21,327 bases of DNA from Bdellovibrionales bacterium (GTDB lineage: Bacteria; Bdellovibrionota; UBA2428): NCBI GenBank assembly GCA_018266335.1, contig JAFEAR010000175.1, positions 1 through 21,327 on the forward strand. The letters are read 5' to 3'. The position numbers were made by a program, and so were the translations under genes. Below, in pieces: positions 16,542 through 21,327 of this stretch; within the stretch, counting starts at the first letter, position 1; each line of letters starts with the position of its first letter. The notes below the pieces were generated by a model. That model had not been told where the DNA came from and made no database searches. It saw only the letters and a program-made list of their open reading frames with translations.

Positions 16542-17530
16542 TTGCGTTGGTCGGAGCGACGGGCTTAGTGGGTCTCGAGCTTCGCCAGCTACTCGCGCAG
16601 GCGCCGCTAGCGGGGAATCCCGAAATTCGGCTCTTCGCTTCGCAGGCTCGTCCGCAGGATAAAGTTTACGCGCTCGACTCCTCCGCCAAAGAACTGGGCG
16701 AATGCGATTTCATACTCAACATGGCCACGAGCGAAATTGGCCAGCAGCTGCGCGAGGGCATGACCCGCGCGCAAGTGCTCATCGATAACTCCTCGGCTTT
16801 CCGCATGGACCCCGATGTGCCCCTCGTGGTGCCCGAGGTAAATGGCGCTATGCTCGAGGCGCCGTATTCCGTTATTGCGAATCCCAATTGCACTACGATT
16901 CTGCTCTGCTTGGCGCTCAATGCGCTCAAGGACATTGGTCTACAGCGGGTGATTGTGGCCACTTACCAGGCGGCGAGTGGGGCGGGCATCAAGGGCCTCG
17001 AGGAACTCGATGCGCAACTCAAAGCGGCCGGCACCGGTGCACCCCTGCCGAAGCCCGAGGTTTTTCCCTATCCGCTCATGCTGAACGTTTTAAGCCACAA
17101 CACGCCCCTGCGCGAAGAAGGTCGCTTGGGCGCCGGCTACAACGAAGAAGAGGGCAAGGTTATCGAGGAGACGCGCAAAATTTTGGGCATCTCGCACCTT
17201 CCCGTGTCGGCTACCTGCATGCGGGTGCCCGTGCGCCGCGCCCACACCGAAGCCGTTACGGTAGATTTGAAGCGCGAAGTGACGCTCGATGAACTGCGCA
17301 AGCTCATGGCGGCAGCGCCGGGGCTGAAAGTTGTCGATGAACCGGCACTCAATCATTTTCCCATGCCGCTCGAAGCCGAAGGCGTCGACGAAGTTTTGGT
17401 GGGCCGCATGCGTCGGGACGTGGCCTTGCCGCGGACGGTGCACTTTGTGATTTCGGGCGATCAACTCCGCAAGGGGGCCGCCCTCAATGCGCTCCAAATT
17501 TTACGTAAGCTACGCGAACTGCGCGCGTAA
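16538..17530 (+). CDS. asd: Aspartate-semialdehyde dehydrogenase
   Basis: The product is a 330-residue enzyme that reduces aspartyl-4-phosphate to aspartate semialdehyde with NADPH. It is the branch point to lysine/diaminopimelate, threonine and methionine. The NADP loop is GATGLVG (6-12) at the very N-terminus. SSAFRM binds phosphate, the nucleophile is Cys118 in ANPNCTT, and the acid/base His is probably His236 in RVPVRRAH. The ATG overlaps the pssA stop (ATGA at 16538-16541), and GGAGG (16521-16525) plus GGAG (16527-16530) lie before it. Length and start fit the Gram-positive-like/short class of Asd. It ends 14 bases before truA. Confidence 0.95.
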   Translation: MIALVGATGLVGLELRQLLAQAPLAGNPEIRLFASQARPQDKVYALDSSAKELGECDFILNMATSEIGQQLREGMTRAQVLIDNSSAFRMDPDVPLVVPEVNGAMLEAPYSVIANPNCTTILLCLALNALKDIGLQRVIVATYQAASGAGIKGLEELDAQLKAAGTGAPLPKPEVFPYPLMLNVLSHNTPLREEGRLGAGYNEEEGKVIEETRKILGISHLPVSATCMRVPVRRAHTEAVTVDLKREVTLDELRKLMAAAPGLKVVDEPALNHFPMPLEAEGVDEVLVGRMRRDVALPRTVHFVISGDQLRKGAALNALQILRKLRELRA

Positions 17531-17544
17531 GGAGTTCGGGTTGT

Positions 17545-18384
17545 ATGTCAGCGCCGCTCCGTCGTATTCGGGCCCGTTTGGAATTCTCGGGCGAAGGCTT
17601 TTGCGGCTGGCAATTGCAGGCCGAAGGGCAGGAATCGCAGCAACCTTCTATTCAGGGCGTTATGGAAGCCGCGCTCTCCACGGTTTTGCACCGCAAGGAT
17701 CAGCGTTTTTTGGTGCAGGGCTGTGGTCGAACCGATGCCGGTGTGCACGCCGAAGAGTTCTACGCGCACTTTGATTTAGAGCCGGAACGGGCCGGCGATT
17801 TAGAAAAATTCCGCCACAAACTAAACTGCGTGTTGCCGGAGGGCGTGGTGATTACCGGATTGCGCGAGCAAGCGGGTTTTCATGCGGCCGACGATGTGAC
17901 GAGCAAAACCTACGAGTACCGTTTGCTGCTTCGACGGGCCAAGCCGGTGCTGGCTCGCGGACGCTGCTGCTGGTTGCCCATCGAGGGCTTCGATGCCGCT
18001 CAATTTGACCGGGTCGGTGTGGAGCAAGCGCTCCGTCTGCTCGAGGGTACGCACGACTTTGTGGCCTTCGCGGCCGCCAATTTTACGGCCCGCACAAGCG
18101 TGCGCACCCTCACGCGCTGCGAGCTGGTGTCGCGGCCTTATTTGGATCATCCCGAGGGCGGCGAGTGGATTTGCTTGCGCTTCACGGGCGATGGTTTCCT
18201 TAAGCAAATGGTGCGCAACATCGTGGGTACCCTGATCGAAATCGGGCAGCGTCGCCGGACGGTGGAGTCCGTGCAAAAGCTACTGGGCGATGGCGGCCAA
18301 CCGGCTGCGCGCACTGAGGCCGGTCCCTGTGCCGTGCCCGAAGGCTTGTTCCTGGTGAAGGTGGAGTATGGATCGGCCGGCTGA
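17545..18384 (+). CDS. truA: tRNA pseudouridine(38-40) synthase
   Basis: The product is 279 residues, the usual TruA size. It isomerises U38, U39 and U40 in tRNA anticodon stem-loops. The catalytic Asp is Asp64 in GCGRTDAGVHA. Other family blocks are GFHAADDVTSKTYEYRL, RTLTRCELV and FTGDGFLKQMVRNIVGTL near the end. The ATG has GGAG (17531-17534) 10 bases upstream, just after the asd stop. The 3' end overlaps the TonB-like gene by 17 bases, so it sits mid-operon between unrelated metabolic and envelope genes. The end of the protein (QPAARTEAGPCAVPEGLFL) carries the usual APxxGL-like TruA motif in altered form. Confidence 0.95.
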   Translation: MSAPLRRIRARLEFSGEGFCGWQLQAEGQESQQPSIQGVMEAALSTVLHRKDQRFLVQGCGRTDAGVHAEEFYAHFDLEPERAGDLEKFRHKLNCVLPEGVVITGLREQAGFHAADDVTSKTYEYRLLLRRAKPVLARGRCCWLPIEGFDAAQFDRVGVEQALRLLEGTHDFVAFAAANFTARTSVRTLTRCELVSRPYLDHPEGGEWICLRFTGDGFLKQMVRNIVGTLIEIGQRRRTVESVQKLLGDGGQPAARTEAGPCAVPEGLFLVKVEYGSAG

Positions 18385-19390
18385 GATTCCGCCGAACAGC
18401 TATGGTGAGCGCCTCCTGTGGGGCGCGCTTATTCTGTCGCTCCTGTTTCACCTGTTGGTTGTTCTGGGGGCGCTCGATTACTCCAAACTTTTTGATCGCA
18501 CTCCGCCGCCGCCCAAGGCTGTGGAAACGCGCTTCGTGACGCCCTCCGAACTTTCGCAGCTGCAGCGCCAGGTGCATGCTCCTACTTTGCTGGCGCCACC
18601 CGCAAAGCCGGACCCGCGCAAATCGGTGGTCGAAACCGAGCAGGCCGCCAAGTCGCTCCCCATTACGGGTACGGCGCGCTATTTGGGCGAAAAATCGCAG
18701 CGCGTGGAGCGCGAAACCGTGGCGGCGCAATTTGGTTCGGTGCTGGGCGGCACGGGTAAAGAAAAAACATTGCCCAAGAAAAGCGAACTGCTCAAGCCGC
18801 AGGAAAAATCGCGAGAGCAGGCCGAGCACCACAAGGACATGCTCAAGCGCTTGGGCGTAGGGCCCGATGTTTTTTTGCCGCCCGAAGAAAAATCCAAACC
18901 CGAGCCCGAGCAAAAAACTTCGGAATCGCCCGATGGCTTCGAAGGCGATCCCAAATTGCATCGTGGTTCCATGGACAATGTGCGCAAGGATGTGGCCATT
19001 GGTCCGCAGACGCTCCTGAATACGGATGAATTTGCTTTTGCGTCGTTCTTTAATCGGTTGAAGCGTGAGCTTGGCCCCCGCTGGGAGCCGCTGGTGTCGG
19101 AGGCGATCTCCGATCCGCGGCGTCGCCTGCATGCCGGAGTGTATCCGACACAGGCGGAGTTTTATTTGGATTCCGAGGGACGCGTGATTCGAGCGCGAAT
19201 TTTGCAGCGCTCCGGAGAGCCCGTCTTTGACGACATCGCCCTTAGTTCGATTTATCATTTGCCTCCTATGCGGAACATTCCCGAGAAGCTCCGCGAGGAG
19301 GATGGCAGCTACCGCATTGAAATCGGATTCATGGTGAATCTGGGTAGCGGTGGCATTCGTTTCGATTACGTACCGGATTCAAGATTATGA
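18368..19390 (+). CDS. TonB-like / TonB C-terminal domain protein
   Basis: The product is 340 residues with the layout of an energy-transducing TonB relative. There is a short cytoplasmic N-terminus, one membrane segment (about 17-36, LLWGALILSLLFHLLVVLGAL), a Pro-rich start of the periplasmic part (PPPPK), a long charged Lys/Glu/Pro linker (about 60-215) and a C-terminal alpha/beta domain (about 218-330). That domain contains YPTQAEFYLDSEGRV and the IALSSIYHLPP segment typical of TonB family C-termini. No ExbB or ExbD gene is in the window. AAGG (18358-18361) lies before the ATG inside truA. Its stop overlaps the start of the acylase gene (ATGA at 19387-19390). It may instead be a motility or envelope-scaffold protein with a TonB-like end. 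Confidence 0.75.
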   Translation: MDRPAEIPPNSYGERLLWGALILSLLFHLLVVLGALDYSKLFDRTPPPPKAVETRFVTPSELSQLQRQVHAPTLLAPPAKPDPRKSVVETEQAAKSLPITGTARYLGEKSQRVERETVAAQFGSVLGGTGKEKTLPKKSELLKPQEKSREQAEHHKDMLKRLGVGPDVFLPPEEKSKPEPEQKTSESPDGFEGDPKLHRGSMDNVRKDVAIGPQTLLNTDEFAFASFFNRLKRELGPRWEPLVSEAISDPRRRLHAGVYPTQAEFYLDSEGRVIRARILQRSGEPVFDDIALSSIYHLPPMRNIPEKLREEDGSYRIEIGFMVNLGSGGIRFDYVPDSRL

Positions 19391-21327
19391 CTCGACTCAG
19401 AATTGTTATTCTCTCCTTCATCGGCCTGGTGGCTTTGCTCTTCGCGCTATCGTGGGGCACGGGCCGCTACTGGGGGCGCGACGTGGACACTCTTCAGAGC
19501 AACGTGGAGGGCGGAAAGTTCACTGCTAAACGCGATGCGACGGGAGTGTGGTCGGTACAGGCCGCAGACTTTCCGAATCTTTGGTTTGCTTTTGGTTACA
19601 TTCATTCGCAGGATCGTGAATTCCAAATGGAACTCATGCGCGCTACAGCTACGGGCCGGTTGTCGAGTTGGTTCGGCACCGCTACTTTGCCGCGCGATCG
19701 GCTGATGCGTTTTTCGGCGAGGCTAGCGCGGCGGGAATGGGAAGGGTTAGCGCCGAACGATCCGCTTCGCCAAGCTTGCGAATCTTTCGTGGCGGGGCAC
19801 AACGAATACGTGAAGCGCAATGCCGCGCGCACCCCCATTGAGTACCGCATCTTTACGCTCAAGCGCGAAGATATTCCGGCCTGGGAACCTTGGGAAGTTC
19901 TGGCTATTTCACGGCTGCATTCGTGGGAGTTTTCGTACGATGCCTACGAAGAAGCGCGCAGTTTTGCGCTCAGTCGTACGCTTGGCACCGAAGCCGCTAA
20001 GCTATTGTTGCCGGGCGAGCCCGAGGACTCGCCGGAGCTTATGTACCGGCAGCCGCTCGTGCGTGGCGTGAAACCGCAGCTCGCTAAGCTCCGGCTTCCG
20101 CTGCCGAAGTTTCATGTGCCCGTGGTTGCGGGGCATGCTTCTGCGACCACTCATCCGGACACCGATTCGATGCAGGCCTACTCAACCGATCGGGCGCTTA
20201 ACACCGATCTAGGTGCTTCCAACCTTTGGATGATTGCCAATCCGCGCACCGCGCTGGAGCCTACTCTGTGCAACGACACGCACCTGAGTCTTTCCTGGCC
20301 GGGCGCGCTTTATCCCATTCGTTATCAGGTGGGTGACATCGACGCGCAAGGTTTTTCGCTTCCCGGAACTCCGGGCATCGTTATTGGCCGCGTGGATCGG
20401 CCGGGTAGCAACTTTGTGTGGGGCATTACGCTCGCCAACTACGGCGACACGCAGGATTTGATCACCGTCTCGAGCGCCACTATTCAGAAGGCCACTAAGT
20501 TTGAAGAGAGCTTTCAGGTGCGCGATCCCAAAACTTTTGCGCTCAGCACGCAGGTTTTCTCTGAGCAGTGGACGCAGTGGGGCCCGCGCGTGGATGAAGT
20601 CTTCGATTGGAAAGGCACTACACCGAAGGAGCCAGTGGCGCTCGATTGGTTTGGTTTTCGTGAAACGGTTTCGCCCATGGGCTTTTACATGCGCCGTAAC
20701 ATGCAGGGCGCCGAGGGGCTGCGCGATGATTTAGCTAAGGCCTGGATGTTCCCCGCCGTGAACTTCACGTGGATCGATCGCAATGCCAAGGATGGCACGC
20801 GCTTTGGCCACGTCATGACCGGATTGCTCTTCGACCGCGAACGCAAGGGACCGAGGGAGTTGTTGTCGGAGAAGGACGCCGCTGCCCGCAAAATTTCGCA
20901 ACCGGCCGAACGACCCTACTTGGACTACGACTACAAAGGACAGGAAATGTTCTTTACGACTACCGCTAACCAGGGAGCCTTCGCGCAGCCCCTCGGCAAA
21001 CGTCTGGCGTACGAGTGGGGCGATCGTTCACGGGCCAAACGTATTCTGGCGACCTTGAACGAAGCGGTCACCAAGCCCGAGTATGCCCAAACGGATTACC
21101 TATCGCAAAATATTTTGGAGTTCGTGAAGCGTGCGCGTGAGCGGCTGTCGGCCGATCGACTTTGTGCGCTGGGAGAATCCGAGTACCTCACTTCGTGTTT
21201 CGAAGTGGTGTCGGCGATGGATCGCTGGGATGGCACCATGGCGGCTAATCGCTGGGAGCCTACGTTGGCTGCTCTGTGGTACGTAAAAACCAAACAGGCG
21301 TTGTGGACAGGCAAGTTGCCTGCGAGC
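19387..21327 (+). CDS. Penicillin acylase-family N-terminal nucleophile hydrolase, partial
   Basis: The frame is open from the ATG at 19387 to the right edge, 647 codons with no stop, so the C-terminus is missing. An N-terminal hydrophobic segment (about 5-22) is a signal peptide or anchor, leading to the periplasm. The alpha-chain has AFGYIHSQDREFQMELMR, the typical acylase block. The autocatalytic processing site is around LGASNLWMIANP, with probable nucleophile Ser278, followed by CNDTHLSLSWPG and GFSLPGTPGIVIG as in the family. Ala rather than Gly stands before the nucleophile. A second block, TANQGAFAQPLG, resembles the conserved TANN region. Family members cleave amide-linked acyl groups, such as penicillins or acyl-homoserine lactones. 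The substrate cannot be read here. It starts inside the TonB-like gene, so the two are probably coupled. Confidence 0.88.
   Translation, partial: MTRLRIVILSFIGLVALLFALSWGTGRYWGRDVDTLQSNVEGGKFTAKRDATGVWSVQAADFPNLWFAFGYIHSQDREFQMELMRATATGRLSSWFGTATLPRDRLMRFSARLARREWEGLAPNDPLRQACESFVAGHNEYVKRNAARTPIEYRIFTLKREDIPAWEPWEVLAISRLHSWEFSYDAYEEARSFALSRTLGTEAAKLLLPGEPEDSPELMYRQPLVRGVKPQLAKLRLPLPKFHVPVVAGHASATTHPDTDSMQAYSTDRALNTDLGASNLWMIANPRTALEPTLCNDTHLSLSWPGALYPIRYQVGDIDAQGFSLPGTPGIVIGRVDRPGSNFVWGITLANYGDTQDLITVSSATIQKATKFEESFQVRDPKTFALSTQVFSEQWTQWGPRVDEVFDWKGTTPKEPVALDWFGFRETVSPMGFYMRRNMQGAEGLRDDLAKAWMFPAVNFTWIDRNAKDGTRFGHVMTGLLFDRERKGPRELLSEKDAAARKISQPAERPYLDYDYKGQEMFFTTTANQGAFAQPLGKRLAYEWGDRSRAKRILATLNEAVTKPEYAQTDYLSQNILEFVKRARERLSADRLCALGESEYLTSCFEVVSAMDRWDGTMAANRWEPTLAALWYVKTKQALWTGKLPAS

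Noticed and set aside
18200..19258. 352-codon minus-strand frame opposite truA and the TonB-like gene
   Set aside because: The product is Arg/His/Phe-rich as expected of an antisense shadow. The plus strand has a membrane segment, Pro-rich linker and TonB-type end.

Overview
The window is a densely packed, moderately GC-rich (by eye) bacterial chromosomal segment. Many neighbouring genes overlap by ATGA, GTGA or about 17 bases, and several start with GTG or TTG. I see no tRNA, rRNA, CRISPR array, transposase or phage gene. The content suggests a didermic, predator- or deltaproteobacteria-like Gram-negative, possibly Bdellovibrionota. The supporting traits are a lipoprotein with a lipobox, secreted metalloprotease with a C-terminal sorting-tag-like tail, a stand-alone GspE/PilB N-terminal domain, a TonB-like protein, a penicillin-acylase-family enzyme and a c-di-GMP module. 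The lineage is an inference; nothing here proves it.

Layout. (1) 1-3341: a lipoprotein gene leaving the left edge on the minus strand. Divergent from it is a two-gene secreted pair, a small exported protein and a zinc metalloprotease. A small minus-strand T2SSE_N-domain gene ends inside the metalloprotease gene. (2) 3342-3671: a 330-base divergent intergenic region with weak promoter-like and hairpin elements. (3) 3672-10906: one co-directional run. uvrB is followed by a class V aminotransferase and serA (probable serine biosynthesis), then a soluble histidine kinase, a pseudoreceiver-like coiled-coil protein and a diguanylate cyclase. (4) 10965-12047: a calcineurin-like phosphoesterase, convergent with pyrG. 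The 171-base gap between them holds a near-perfect 24-base palindrome and is bracketed by a 13-base direct repeat. (5) 12219-13832: pyrG on the minus strand. (6) 14013-21327: a plus-strand run made of a small exported Pro/Ala-rich protein, class I fructose-bisphosphate aldolase, a small unknown protein, pssA, asd, truA, a TonB-like protein and a penicillin-acylase-family hydrolase leaving the right edge.

Functionally, most of the window is housekeeping: DNA repair, serine, CTP, phosphatidylserine, aspartate-family amino acids, pseudouridine and central carbon. Serine from the serA cluster would feed PssA. CTP from PyrG would feed CDP-diacylglycerol, the other PssA substrate. The most system-like part is the set histidine kinase, pseudoreceiver/coiled-coil protein and diguanylate cyclase (7885-10906), which looks like a compact signalling module with a possible scaffold protein. 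The secreted pair at 537-3094 is the second most interesting unit. I found no clearly unprecedented system.
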